Shown: positions 37,745 to 47,176 of the stretch, piece after piece
Numbering within the stretch: position 1 is the stretch's first letter
How the letters are laid out: each line of letters starts with the position of its first letter
Source: Gammaproteobacteria bacterium
GTDB taxonomy: Bacteria > Pseudomonadota > Gammaproteobacteria > Xanthomonadales > SZUA-36
Length of the DNA stretch: 64,000 bases
Direction of reading: 5' to 3'
Assembly: GCA_030431095.1 (NCBI GenBank)
Contig: JAUIJU010000001.1
Coordinates: 94,859-158,858 of the forward strand
The notes under the pieces: model-generated
Told to the model about the DNA's origin: nothing
Seen by the model: only the letters and a program-made list of their open reading frames with translations
The model's database searches: none
Translations under genes and position numbers: made by a program

Positions 37745-40569
37745 TCGGGCCACTTCAGCGAGCGCGCGGTATGCAGGGCGTTGTTTCGCAGGGTGTCCAG
37801 TTCCTCGACGGAATAGTCGTGAACGTGCGCCAGGATGGCCTCGATGTCCTGGACGTCCTCGTACAGGAAGCCATTCCAGTTGTTGACCACGTAGGCGGGA
37901 ATCGAGCCCTGGGCCGGGGCGATCACGGGGATGCCGAAGCTGAAGGCCAGGTAGAGGCAGCCCGAAGTGAGGATGTCGCGGTAGGACAGCAACACGAAGT
38001 CCGAGGCATTCAGGTAGTGCTGGCAGTCGGCCGCCTCGGTGAAGACATCGTGACTGGTCAGCCGGTGGGCCGGAAACTGGCGAATCGCCACGCGGGTCTT
38101 CTCACAGAACACCGGCCCCATCTGGATCAACTGCAGCCGCCGGAAACGCTGCATCGCGCCGCGCAGCGTACTCAGCGGGCCGTCGAACGCCTTGTAGGGC
38201 TTGACCATGCCGACCATCGCGATCGTGATATCGTCGCGCGCCAGTCCCAACCCCTGGCGGGCCCGTTTTCGCGAAACCGTGTTCTCGTAGCTGTCGATGT
38301 AGTTGCCGTGCTCCAGGAAACTGACCGGCCTGTCGGCCGGCAGCCATTCCTGAACGAGGTCGGGCAGGCAGGGGTGGTGAACGAGCAGCCGGTTCGCCAC
38401 GGCGCTGAGTCGTCGGCGGAACGCCCGATCCAGCCGGAGATCAGCGATGTCGTGGCTGTAGCGGTTGTGAATGGTCCACCAGATGCGCAGACCCTTTTGC
38501 CTGAGACCCTGCAGGTCCGACAGGAACTGGTCGATGGCGCGCCCGTGATCCCGGATCTCGACGTCCTGGTAGACGCTGTTGATCCAATGCACGTGCAGAA
38601 TGTCGCCAGGCTCGAACGCCAGTTCGCCGGTGCGCAGGGCGGCCAGGTCGTTCAGGCCGCTGACGTTGACACCAGAGCGTTCCAGCCCACGGTACAACAA
38701 TGACTGGTAGGGGTTTCCGGAGGAATAATCGGGGAAAAAGAACAGGTTGCTGCACTGCCGTTCCGCCGCGAAGTCGACGAAGTCCGGGGTATCGAGCACG
38801 GCCCGTGACAGTTCTTCGAGCGGCGCAGTGAAGCGGTACACGGCCTGCAGCCTGGACCAGAACTGTTCCGCATCGCCGTCGTGGGCCAGGCGAAGGAAAT
38901 AGCGCTCGCCGTCCGGGTCATTTTGCAGTCGACGCACCAGGGCGCAGGCGCAGGCCACTTCCGTGCTCCGGCTGTCGATCAGCAATTCATCGAAAGCATC
39001 GCGCAACAGCGCGATGGTGTCAGCGTGGACGGTCGAAGTGGAAAGCCCGTGACAGGCCTCGACCAGAAACCAGAACAGGACGGAGCTGGATTCCCCCAGG
39101 CCATCGACTTCATGGCTCCACTCCCGGGTCGGCGCCAGCAGACACTCAGCCGAAGGGCCGAGTTCCCGGCGTAGCCTGCGGCGAACCATGACCTGGAAGG
39201 GGATATGTTTCCACTGGTTGGTGAACAGGCCGGCTCGCAGCTGCTGAAGAATCCAGAAGAAACGAAGGGCGCCCTCCGGATTTCGGCGTCGCTCGAGTTC
39301 CGCCATCAGTCGGTGGAACCATTGCAGGCGAATCTTGAGACCGGTGGGGTCGCTGCGGTGAATGTGGCGGCCAATGATGCGTCGCGTGTAGGCCGCATTG
39401 TCGGGATGCCGATGCCAGTACGAACCGGGTGAGCGCAAATGCAGGCCGAGCGGTGTGCGGACGACGGAGAATACCGAGCCGTCGCGCCCGGCGCGAAGCC
39501 AGAACTCCCAGTCGGCGGAGGGTCCGTAATTCCGTTCGTCGAAATCACCGGTCGTGGCGTGGATCCGGCGTCGCCATACCGGCATGCAATGCGGGATGTT
39601 GTGGGGAACCGCGTCCGGGCCGTTGCCGCGCCAGAGGCGTTCGACCAGGTATTCATCGGAAGGCTCGTCGGCGTACCAGGTGGCGCAGCGTCCACTGTCC
39701 AGCCAGCCGGTCCTGGCGGACTCGGTGACCCGCAGCGCGCTGCTGGTCACGTCGACGCCTGGCTTGTCATCGAGCTCATCCACCAGCCTCGCCAGGTGGG
39801 CGGGCGAGCGCCGGTCGTCGATGCTCGCGGTCGTCAGGTAGGGCGACGTGGACAGGCGACAGCACAGGTTCCAGACCTCGTACAGGCCGGGATCCTCGTC
39901 GAGACGGATATAGACCGCGTTGCCATGGTCCGCCAGGTGCTGCATGACGGCGGCGTGCTCCCGGCGGCCGGGGGAAGCCGGGCGTACAATGAAATGCTCC
40001 ATTTCCTCGTAGCCGGACCAGGCGGAACAGTCCTCCAGGAACGGGTCGACGAATGCGTCGCCGTCGAACATGGAGGTGATGATGGAACAGCGCGGGCGCC
40101 AGCCGGAACTCCGGAGCGACGCATCCACGCCGACGCGTGGCGCCGTCCAGGATTTCGGCCGGAACGCGTGCAGCGCATGCCGCAGGCTATCGTTGACCGT
40201 CAGGGCCGGCCGTGCGCACACCACCCGGAAGTGCTGGAAGCGATTGAGCAGCGCGGGCGACAGCGCGCCTGAGCCGCTGATGGTCACCACCTCGCGGGTC
40301 GGTCGCGGAGGATGGTGGCGTGCGCTGTGTCGCCCCAACGGCACCACGCTCACTTGGTGCAACTCGGCGCAGTGACCGGACAGGCCGGGCACGTCGAAAA
40401 ACAGCGCGACCTCGGCGTGAGCGCCGCGCCACTGGCAGACACGGTCGATCAGCCGGAGCCACGACGTGACCACGCCGGCGTCGCCGCCCTGGACCAGTTC
40501 GAACCGGTACCGGGCCGGAGTCGCCTGCTGGACGGGCAGACCATCGTTTATGGGTCGTAACGTAGCCAT
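37741..40569 (-). CDS. Large fused glycosyltransferase (GT-A plus GT-B parts)
   Basis: A 942-residue cytosolic protein. The N-terminal 155 residues are unrecognised. A GT2-like domain spans about 160-400 (RCSIITSMFDGDAFVDPFLE, then DFDERNYGPSADWEFWLRAG, the usual end motif). A helical linker (about 400-610) follows. The last third (about 620-940) is a GT-B transferase: ILHVHWINSVYQDVEI, NRLLVHHPCLPDLVQEWLP, GMVKPYKAFDGPLSTLR, and SGCLYLAFSFGIPVIAPAQG. It could therefore add two sugars in sequence. It is divergent from the 304-residue coiled-coil protein gene and begins the island's minus-strand arm. A -10-like TATACT at 40584-40589 on the plus strand belongs to the divergent gene. Confidence 0.82.
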   Translation of the reverse strand: MATLRPINDGLPVQQATPARYRFELVQGGDAGVVTSWLRLIDRVCQWRGAHAEVALFFDVPGLSGHCAELHQVSVVPLGRHSARHHPPRPTREVVTISGSGALSPALLNRFQHFRVVCARPALTVNDSLRHALHAFRPKSWTAPRVGVDASLRSSGWRPRCSIITSMFDGDAFVDPFLEDCSAWSGYEEMEHFIVRPASPGRREHAAVMQHLADHGNAVYIRLDEDPGLYEVWNLCCRLSTSPYLTTASIDDRRSPAHLARLVDELDDKPGVDVTSSALRVTESARTGWLDSGRCATWYADEPSDEYLVERLWRGNGPDAVPHNIPHCMPVWRRRIHATTGDFDERNYGPSADWEFWLRAGRDGSVFSVVRTPLGLHLRSPGSYWHRHPDNAAYTRRIIGRHIHRSDPTGLKIRLQWFHRLMAELERRRNPEGALRFFWILQQLRAGLFTNQWKHIPFQVMVRRRLRRELGPSAECLLAPTREWSHEVDGLGESSSVLFWFLVEACHGLSTSTVHADTIALLRDAFDELLIDSRSTEVACACALVRRLQNDPDGERYFLRLAHDGDAEQFWSRLQAVYRFTAPLEELSRAVLDTPDFVDFAAERQCSNLFFFPDYSSGNPYQSLLYRGLERSGVNVSGLNDLAALRTGELAFEPGDILHVHWINSVYQDVEIRDHGRAIDQFLSDLQGLRQKGLRIWWTIHNRYSHDIADLRLDRAFRRRLSAVANRLLVHHPCLPDLVQEWLPADRPVSFLEHGNYIDSYENTVSRKRARQGLGLARDDITIAMVGMVKPYKAFDGPLSTLRGAMQRFRRLQLIQMGPVFCEKTRVAIRQFPAHRLTSHDVFTEAADCQHYLNASDFVLLSYRDILTSGCLYLAFSFGIPVIAPAQGSIPAYVVNNWNGFLYEDVQDIEAILAHVHDYSVEELDTLRNNALHTARSLKWPE

Positions 40570-40684
40570 CAGGGCATTTTCGTTATACTCGCCTGAGCCT
40601 CAGTTTCCATGTTCACCGCGCGCCGGGCGGGTCGGCGTTAAGAGGCCGCACCGACCCCGGCGAGCAACCGGAAGGGATACCCAC

Positions 40685-41599
40685 ATGCAGAATCCATCCA
40701 TGGAGCCCTCCCCCGAAAATCAGCCCGTCGGCGGCGACACTGCGCCTCGCGTTCTGCTCGTCGTCGATTCCCGCTGCCGCAACGGCGACCCGCTTGAAAA
40801 ATGGCTGCGGTCCGCGGGCGCGCGACCCGGGCCAGACCTCGCCGCCCTGGGAGACGAACTGGGCGCCGCCCCGGACCTGTATGCGGTCCTATTGTATGCC
40901 AACCCGGCAATTGACGTGGCGCAGTCACTCGACGCCGGGGCGGAACCCGCCCTCGACAACCTGGCGGCGGCGATGGGGGAGGTCCTGTCGGTGTACCGTG
41001 CGCACCGTCGCCAACTGACCCTCGTCGACATCGACGCGGCCCGCGCGCACCCCGGCGCGCTTCGTGACTGGCTCGGAGATCGACTGGAATGGTCTTCTTC
41101 AATGCCGGAAGCCGGTGAGGCTTCGATGCCCACGCCCCTGGCCCTGGCGGTCGCACGAACGCTGTTGCGCGATGACGAGCGCCTTGGCGCTCTGCTCGCG
41201 GAACTCGAGGCCAGCAGCCTGCCCCTGCCGTCACCGGCCGCCCCGGCCGTCGCCGGGCTCCTGGAAGCTCTGGCCGGTGCACGTGAAGCGGTCGAACAAC
41301 AGGCTGAGGCGCCCGAGCCGGTCGTCGACCCCGCGATCCAGGAAGAGAAAGCGCTGTTGATGCTGCAGCTCGAGCGGGTTCAGAAGGCGCTCGAATCGCA
41401 ATTGACCGCCAATCGGGGTCTGGAAAGGCGCGTGCAAGAGCTGGCCGATCGGCCGGGGCCCGAAGAACTGGACGCGCTGCACGAGAGGCTCAAGTGGACG
41501 GCGCAGGATCTGGAGAGCGTACGCAATTCCCTGTCGTGGAAATTGACCGCGCCCTTGCGCAAGTTGCTCGGCCTGTTCAAGGGCCACACGGAGCTGTGA
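40685..41599 (+). CDS. Unrecognised protein with C-terminal coiled coil and SWKLTAPLR motif
   Basis: A 304-residue protein; the ATG at 40685 is preceded by AAGGGA at good distance, while the longer upstream frame is not plausible. Residues about 28-165 form an alpha/beta region (APRVLLVVDSRCRNGDPLEK, DLYAVLLYANPAIDVAQSLD, QLTLVDIDAARAHPGALRDW) resembling from memory the substrate part of sulfotransferase-like proteins found in glycan loci, but no P-loop is present. From about 215 it is a coiled coil (EEKALLMLQLERVQKALESQ) ending in NSLSWKLTAPLRKLLGLF. That tail motif is often seen at the ends of glycosyltransferases and methyltransferases of surface-polysaccharide clusters and may dock the protein to the machinery. 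Function unknown. Confidence 0.75.
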   Translation: MQNPSMEPSPENQPVGGDTAPRVLLVVDSRCRNGDPLEKWLRSAGARPGPDLAALGDELGAAPDLYAVLLYANPAIDVAQSLDAGAEPALDNLAAAMGEVLSVYRAHRRQLTLVDIDAARAHPGALRDWLGDRLEWSSSMPEAGEASMPTPLALAVARTLLRDDERLGALLAELEASSLPLPSPAAPAVAGLLEALAGAREAVEQQAEAPEPVVDPAIQEEKALLMLQLERVQKALESQLTANRGLERRVQELADRPGPEELDALHERLKWTAQDLESVRNSLSWKLTAPLRKLLGLFKGHTEL

Positions 41600-41609
41600 T
41601 TTGAGGGCC

Positions 41610-43097
41610 ATGGACTGGTTCGAACGCCATTGCAGCCTGTTCGACGCTCCGGACCTGGTGTTGCATCTGGGTGCCGGTGAAGGCCGTCAATTGCCCGCTT
41701 ACCAGGCCGCCCGCGCGGCGCGCATCGTGCTGGTGGAGCCACGTCCGGACTGCGTCGGCCGTTTGCGCGATGCCGCCAGGGAGGTGCCCGCGGTGCGTGT
41801 CGAGCAGGTGGCGCTGGACCGTGCCGGCGGCACGGCCGCGTTTCACCTGTTCAATCACTCCCTGCTCAGCGGGCTGCACCAGGCGGATGCCGTGCAGACG
41901 CTGTTGCCCGGCGTGGTGCAGCGCGCACGGATCGAGGTCGAAACCGAATCCCTGGCGGAACTGAGCGAACGGTTGGGTGTCAGCCCCGGAGACGACAACT
42001 GGCTGGTAATCGATACGCCCGGTGTCGAAGACGTCATCGTGGACGCCCTGGCCGAGCCGTCGCTGGCGGGCCTGTTCAGTCAGATCTACCTGGTCTCCTG
42101 CGCTCGAGGCTTGACCGGGGCACCGTCCTCCAGCGAGCGGCTGGTCGAGGCGCTCGAAGCGTTGGACTACCGCCGGCTCGGAGCGGCCGATCGTGAAGAC
42201 CCGGACTGGCCCAGGGTCCATCTGCTGCTCGATGAATCCCAGGCCCGCAATCGCGAGTTGGAGCGCCAACTGGAAACGGCCACCACCGAGCGGAACCGGC
42301 GAGGCGCGGCCCTGGCGGAGCTGGAGGCGTCATCACGGCAACGGGAACAGGCGCTGGTTTCCGCCAGGCAGGACCTGGAATCCCGCCTGCGGGCGATTGA
42401 AGACGAATTGCAGGCGGAGCGCCGGCGGGCCGGGGAGGTCGCCGAGACTGCCGACGACTACCGGCGTGCCAACGAGGAACTCGACCAACAGCGGAATGAA
42501 CTCAGGGACCAGGTCCAGGCCATCGGCACACAGCTCGCGGAGGCCCGGGAGGCGGCGGCCGGGCGGGAGCGGTCGGTGCGGGAGCTGGAGCTGCGGCGTG
42601 ACGACCTGGAAAGCCGGGTGGAGGCCCTGCGTAGCGACCTCGCGCAGGCGACAGACGCTGCCCAGGAGCGCCTGGCGGAATTGCAGAGGCGGCTCGATGT
42701 CAGCCGCGAGTCCGTCCGCGTCGGCGAGCAACGCATCGAAGGGCTGGCCGCCTTGCTGGCCGCGCAACAGGAAGAGAATCAGCAGCTCAGTGATGCCGGC
42801 GAAGAGCGGGTCAGGGCACTCGACGAACAGCTTGAGCGGGCCCGGAGCGACCTGTCCGTGTCGTTGCGCGTGCAGTCCCAGCGCGAGGCCGATCTCGCCG
42901 ATCTCCAGTCGCGGTACGCCAGCCTCCTGGAGCTGAAAAATCGTCAGCAGGAACTGCTGGTCAAGCTCGGCAAGCGACTGGGCTCCGCCTCGGATTATCT
43001 CAGGCAGCTGGCCGTCGACGACGAGGACCGTGCCTCCACCGCCCAGGCAGAGCGACTGGTGGAAGCGCTCTCCGGCGACCTGGAAGCAAAGCCCTGA
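41610..43097 (+). CDS. FkbM-like methyltransferase fused to a long coiled coil
   Basis: A 495-residue protein. Residues 1 to about 190 resemble a FkbM-type SAM methyltransferase (LVLHLGAGEGRQLPAYQAAR, IVLVEPRPDCVGRLR, then DNWLVIDTPGVEDVIVDAL in place of the usual KID-x-x-G-x-E strand), but the motifs are degenerate, so catalysis is uncertain. From about 195 to 470 it is almost pure heptad coiled coil rich in Glu, Arg, Gln and Leu. ATG 41610 is chosen with GAGG just upstream; TTG 41601 is an alternative. It lies 10 bp after the 304-residue coiled-coil gene, so the two are likely co-expressed and may interact. Role unknown. Confidence 0.75.
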   Translation: MDWFERHCSLFDAPDLVLHLGAGEGRQLPAYQAARAARIVLVEPRPDCVGRLRDAAREVPAVRVEQVALDRAGGTAAFHLFNHSLLSGLHQADAVQTLLPGVVQRARIEVETESLAELSERLGVSPGDDNWLVIDTPGVEDVIVDALAEPSLAGLFSQIYLVSCARGLTGAPSSSERLVEALEALDYRRLGAADREDPDWPRVHLLLDESQARNRELERQLETATTERNRRGAALAELEASSRQREQALVSARQDLESRLRAIEDELQAERRRAGEVAETADDYRRANEELDQQRNELRDQVQAIGTQLAEAREAAAGRERSVRELELRRDDLESRVEALRSDLAQATDAAQERLAELQRRLDVSRESVRVGEQRIEGLAALLAAQQEENQQLSDAGEERVRALDEQLERARSDLSVSLRVQSQREADLADLQSRYASLLELKNRQQELLVKLGKRLGSASDYLRQLAVDDEDRASTAQAERLVEALSGDLEAKP

Positions 43098-43115
43098 CAC
43101 GGGCGGGCCGGACGC

Positions 43116-44069
43116 ATGTCATCCAGGACCCTGGCCGCTGCCCGCCAACTCGCAGAGCTGGTCGACGAATGTGACCGGCTGATTCGCGGGCCGGATTGGC
43201 TGAAACTGGACGACGCGGGCGTCACCCCCGAATCGTTGCCCAGCCTGCTCGACCAGGTTCAGGCCCTGACGCGGAGCGCGGAGCCGCCGGAACCGGTGCG
43301 CCTGCTGCACCACCTGGCCTGCACCGGCGGCACCCTGTTCGCCCGTTGCCTGGCCTCGATGCCCAACACGCTTCTGCTCAGCGAGGTGGCGCCCCACAGC
43401 CGGTTGGGCGGCCCGCGACACTCGCGTTTTCACCCGACGGACCTGGTCCGCATGATCCGCGAAAGCGCGCGGGGCGGCAGCGTGGAACTGGAATCGGAAA
43501 TTTTCCTGGGTGGTTTGCGGCCGGTGGTCGGGGACTGTGAGCGCAGGGGATTGCGCCTGGTGCTTCGTGACCATGCACACAGCGCCTGGTGCAGCGATTC
43601 CACGCCTGACGACGCACCCACCCTGCGACAATTGCTGCAGGGGCGTTTCGCGACCCGGGCCGTGGTCACGGTTCGACACCCCCTCGATTCCTGGTTGTCC
43701 CTGCGCATCAACCGCTGGGTTCATTTCTCACCGGGCAACCTGGAAGAGTATGCGCGACGGTACCATGCGTTTCTCGATGCCCACGACGACTGCGCGCACT
43801 TTCGATACGAAGACCTGGTGCATGAGCCGGGACGGGTGATGACCGAGTTGTGCGAGCACCTGGCATTGCCCAGTGTCGAGCACTTCGAGCAACTGATCGA
43901 AGTGCAGGAACTGTCCGGGAACAGTGGCCGCAGCGGCGACCGCATCGATGTGCGGGGCCGCCGTGAACTGCCTGACGAGGTCGCACAGGAGGTGCCCGGC
44001 GCCGAAGCCTATCACCGCCTGTGCGAACGGCTGGGCTACGACCCTCGGCCCGAGATCAGTGCCTGTTGA
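43116..44069 (+). CDS. Sulfotransferase-like protein
   Basis: A 317-residue cytosolic protein with a 5'-phosphosulfate-type loop HHLACTGGTLFARCLASM (about 65-82) and a 3'-phosphate motif VRHPLDSWLSLRIN (186-199), then FRYEDLVHEPGRVMTELCEHL. This is the PAPS-dependent sulfotransferase layout, though the first loop has Thr-Gly-Gly instead of the standard RSGTT form. It follows the coiled-coil FkbM-like gene by 18 bp on the same strand, suggesting a three-gene operon that modifies a glycan. It converges on the FkbM gene with 14 nt of overlap. Confidence 0.8.
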   Translation: MSSRTLAAARQLAELVDECDRLIRGPDWLKLDDAGVTPESLPSLLDQVQALTRSAEPPEPVRLLHHLACTGGTLFARCLASMPNTLLLSEVAPHSRLGGPRHSRFHPTDLVRMIRESARGGSVELESEIFLGGLRPVVGDCERRGLRLVLRDHAHSAWCSDSTPDDAPTLRQLLQGRFATRAVVTVRHPLDSWLSLRINRWVHFSPGNLEEYARRYHAFLDAHDDCAHFRYEDLVHEPGRVMTELCEHLALPSVEHFEQLIEVQELSGNSGRSGDRIDVRGRRELPDEVAQEVPGAEAYHRLCERLGYDPRPEISAC

Positions 44070-44964
44070 CGACTTCGCCGCGCAGACCCTGGAAATCGAT
44101 CCATTCCACCGCTCGCGGATAGTCGGTGTGTGCAATGGCGAGCACCGCGCCGTCATGGGTTCGGATCTCGCCATGGGCGGTTTCCAGCGTGACATTGCGT
44201 GGCCACTCGACGGCCACGTGCAGTCCCGCGGCGCGGACCGCGTCCACTACCTGCAGGTGCACCTCGACATCGCGGTGCGTGCCGAACAGGGCGACCCGGG
44301 TTTTTGCCAGGGCGTCGCCGGCGCCGGGCTGCGCCAGCAGATCGACCTCGGCGCCCTGGATGTCGCAATGCAGAAGGTCGGGCGGCACGGCGCCCATCCG
44401 GTCGTAAATGGAGGCGAGTGACAGGCAGGGCACCGTCCTGAAATCAGTCTCCCTGGTGGAACCGTAGGTCGCCCCGTAGTTGCCTGCAGGATCCTGTACC
44501 ACGGGAAATTCAACTTCACCGTCGTAACCTGCCGCCATGGCCAGCAGGGTCGTGTCCACGTTGTCGAAATGCCCCAGGTTCGTTGCGACATGCCGCTCCA
44601 GCCAGTGGTAGTGGGTCGGCTCGGCTTCCAACGCCAGTCCGCTGGCCGGTCGTTCCGGGTTGAGCTGCTTGAAGGCCATCAGGGCGGCCACCATCCAGTG
44701 GCCATAGCCCGCGCCCAGTTCGATCACGCCGAACCGTTCACCGGCCAGACGGGCCGCGAGCAGGCTCGCCACCCAGTCGATGGTCCACTCGGAGGGGCCG
44801 GGATAAGGCGGACGAAAGGACTTTCCACGAGGCTGCACGTTGCGGGACCAGCCTTGCTTGAACTCGGCGTCGATCGAACCACCCAGGAAGTCGTACACCG
44901 ATCTTCCGTCCGACGTCACTTGCCGTCGGCCGAAAGTCTCGAAAATGGCGGGGTGTCTGCTCAT
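44056..44964 (-). CDS. FkbM family methyltransferase
   Basis: A 302-residue SAM-dependent methyltransferase. Motif I is VIELGAGYGHWMVAALMAF, the acidic strand end is LALEAEPTHYHWLERHVATN, and the diagnostic LLHCDIQGAEVDLL (the D-x-Q-G-x-E form) is intact. FkbM enzymes O-methylate sugars and polyketides; beside glycosyltransferases, sugar methylation is likely. It starts 14 bp after the exostosin-like gene on the same strand. Confidence 0.88.
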   Translation of the reverse strand: MSRHPAIFETFGRRQVTSDGRSVYDFLGGSIDAEFKQGWSRNVQPRGKSFRPPYPGPSEWTIDWVASLLAARLAGERFGVIELGAGYGHWMVAALMAFKQLNPERPASGLALEAEPTHYHWLERHVATNLGHFDNVDTTLLAMAAGYDGEVEFPVVQDPAGNYGATYGSTRETDFRTVPCLSLASIYDRMGAVPPDLLHCDIQGAEVDLLAQPGAGDALAKTRVALFGTHRDVEVHLQVVDAVRAAGLHVAVEWPRNVTLETAHGEIRTHDGAVLAIAHTDYPRAVEWIDFQGLRGEVVNRH

Positions 44965-44978
44965 CGGGTTTCTCGCTC

Positions 44979-47006
44979 TCAGAAGCAGGTCATTTGCTCG
45001 ATATCGGCATAGATCTCGCGCAACCGGTCGCTGCGCGCCTGCAGTTCGTCGTCACTGAATCCGGCCAGGTGATCCACCAGCTCGGCGCCCAGCGAGGGGC
45101 CGGTCCAGTTGATACACAGGGCGTCCAGTTCGTTTGCGTGCCGGCGCGGCAGCACCAATGGGTCGCCGAAACGCACCGGGATGCTGCCCACCGCGATGGA
45201 CTCCCAGAAGCGCAGGGTGTTCGGTCCGGCGCCCTGGGGACACAGGGAAAACCTGGAGTCCGAAAGGACCCGGTTGTATCGGACGGCAGATTGATGCTGC
45301 TCGTCAAGATGCGCCGGGTCCAGCTGTTCACGCTGGACCTGGTGGTCGTATACCGTCTTGTTGAAATGCCACAGTTCGCCGAGATCCACCAGCACGTCAT
45401 CGCGGCCGAGCGCGGACAGCTCCTGGTGCAGGCGAACCCGAATGTCCGACAGGTAGTGCGACATGTGCGCGCCGATGAAACTGGCCAGCCATCGCCGTTC
45501 ACGCATGGGTTTGCCGGGTTCGAGTCCTTCGGATCGGTCCGGGTCGCAATGGTTGACCGCGTACAGGCTCCAGGGATGCAGCCTCATGCCCAGACCCATA
45601 GCGTCGACCTCACTCTGCGCCTCGCGCGTGCAGTGACTGATCCACAGGTCGGTAACGCCGAGGTCCGCTGCCTGTTCGAGCATCAGCCGCCAGCGGATGT
45701 GCTGGCAGACCGTGTGTACTCGCAGGCTGCCGCCGGTGGCGCGTACGATGCCGGCGGCTGCGCCCAGTTCACGCCGCACCGGGTCGATGATCGGGTCAGG
45801 AAAAGTTCGATGGTCGATCCAGGTGGCCCAGGGCAGGGGCAGGTAGGCGTGCAGCAGACCCGGCTCGGGCTGCGCGGCGGCTGCTGGCCGTGCCAGGTGG
45901 TTGTCGCAGGCCTGTTTCTCGGTGATGCAGGGAAACTGCCAGAAGGCCATGTCGTGCTCATCGCGGGGTCGATCGGAGACGGAGGTCAGGTGCCGGCCGA
46001 GTACACCGTGGAACAGGTCGGGAAAATGCTGGGCCAGCACCTCGGAACCAAGATCCTCGCGGGCCAGGACTACCCAGTCTGCCGGGTCCAGCCCACGCTG
46101 AACCAGCAGGGCGTCCGCTCCCCGGTACACCGCGAAACCTGTCGCCGGCTCGTTGCAGATTCGTTCGCCATGGCGAAACAGGTCGAGCTTTCCCAGCCCG
46201 CGGGCCGGCGCGCCGTTGACCGGCCCGGAGGCGGCCTGCGGCGCTTCGGCATCGTTCGCCTGTTGCCGTTGTTGACGCCAGCGCTCCAGGCTGCGATTGA
46301 CCGACAGGCGATCGACCCGTGGGTCGCCCAGGGTCCAGATATCGAAGTCCAGCCGGGCGTCGCTTTCCATGTCCGGCGTTGGGTGCACGTAGGCCACGCC
46401 GCCGAGAATCGTGGTGTCGCCGCGCTTGTCGTAGCTGCGCTCCGCCGAGGCCTGGACGTGATAACTGCGCACCAGGTCGATGGGGTTTTTGAGGCGCCAG
46501 CCGGCCGTGGCGAACACGTAGGCCACCTTGTTGTCACAGCGCGGAACGCCGAGGCGGATGTCGAGCCGTTGCTTGAGCGCATCGGGGTAATCGGGACGCG
46601 AGCGTACCGCCCAGGTGTCCTGCGACCAGTGAGGATTGGGGTGCCGCTCCGGGGTGACGGCGCCACGCTCCCACCGGCTCAGCGCCAGCAGGCAATCTGC
46701 GCCGCACAGCAGTTCCGGCAGCTGCTCCAGCGAGCCGTCGAAATAGATATCGCTGTTGGCGAGAATCGCGCAGGTGCCGGGCGCTTCTTTCTCGGTCAAT
46801 TCCAGCCAGTCGCGATAGCTGGGTCGCTGATCGAGCGCGTGCACCTGCAGTTTGCGCGAAGCCACCGGCGGCTCGGCACCGTCATCCACGAGCAGCACCA
46901 CGCGGTCGATCAGCGGCAAGTCGAGGTTGCGCCGCAGGCACTCGTCCAGCTCGCGCTGCCGGTGCGTACTGCGCGCCTTGAAATAGGGTGTGAAAAGCGT
47001 GATCAA
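44979..47006 (-). CDS. Exostosin-like glycosyltransferase with N-terminal transferase-like domain
   Basis: A 675-residue protein. The N-terminal part (1-230) looks like a nucleotide-sugar binding domain: MITLFTPYFKARSTHRQREL, VVLLVDDGAEPP, and CAILANSDIYFDGSLEQLPE. A linker rich in Gln/Ala (about 235-265) leads to a C-terminal exostosin-type domain (about 375-670) with RWLASFIGAHMSHYLSDIRV and the donor motif DSRFSLCPQGAGPNTLRFWE followed by ESIAVGSIPVRFGDPLVLP. So it is probably a bifunctional transferase. A leftward TATAAT at 47091-47096 is a candidate -10, but no good -35 is seen. Confidence 0.82.
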   Translation of the reverse strand: MITLFTPYFKARSTHRQRELDECLRRNLDLPLIDRVVLLVDDGAEPPVASRKLQVHALDQRPSYRDWLELTEKEAPGTCAILANSDIYFDGSLEQLPELLCGADCLLALSRWERGAVTPERHPNPHWSQDTWAVRSRPDYPDALKQRLDIRLGVPRCDNKVAYVFATAGWRLKNPIDLVRSYHVQASAERSYDKRGDTTILGGVAYVHPTPDMESDARLDFDIWTLGDPRVDRLSVNRSLERWRQQRQQANDAEAPQAASGPVNGAPARGLGKLDLFRHGERICNEPATGFAVYRGADALLVQRGLDPADWVVLAREDLGSEVLAQHFPDLFHGVLGRHLTSVSDRPRDEHDMAFWQFPCITEKQACDNHLARPAAAAQPEPGLLHAYLPLPWATWIDHRTFPDPIIDPVRRELGAAAGIVRATGGSLRVHTVCQHIRWRLMLEQAADLGVTDLWISHCTREAQSEVDAMGLGMRLHPWSLYAVNHCDPDRSEGLEPGKPMRERRWLASFIGAHMSHYLSDIRVRLHQELSALGRDDVLVDLGELWHFNKTVYDHQVQREQLDPAHLDEQHQSAVRYNRVLSDSRFSLCPQGAGPNTLRFWESIAVGSIPVRFGDPLVLPRRHANELDALCINWTGPSLGAELVDHLAGFSDDELQARSDRLREIYADIEQMTCF

Positions 47007-47176
47007 CGGGTCGAGTCCGTGCCTGTCCCTGCGTGGTTCCTGGTTTGCCGACCGCGTTGCAACGGGTCTACCATGACCGCGATGAAGGCGATTATAAGGA
47101 CCCCGGCGCGCCCGTGCCTATGGATGCCCATGCAGGTCGGTACGGGCCGGCCTCCGGGTGATGTGGCGCAAGCGGC

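Noticed and set aside
47085..47100. TATAAT between the exostosin-like and sulfotransferase genes as a firm promoter
   Set aside because: The -10 is perfect on the minus strand, but no acceptable -35 at 16-18 bp and no supporting context.
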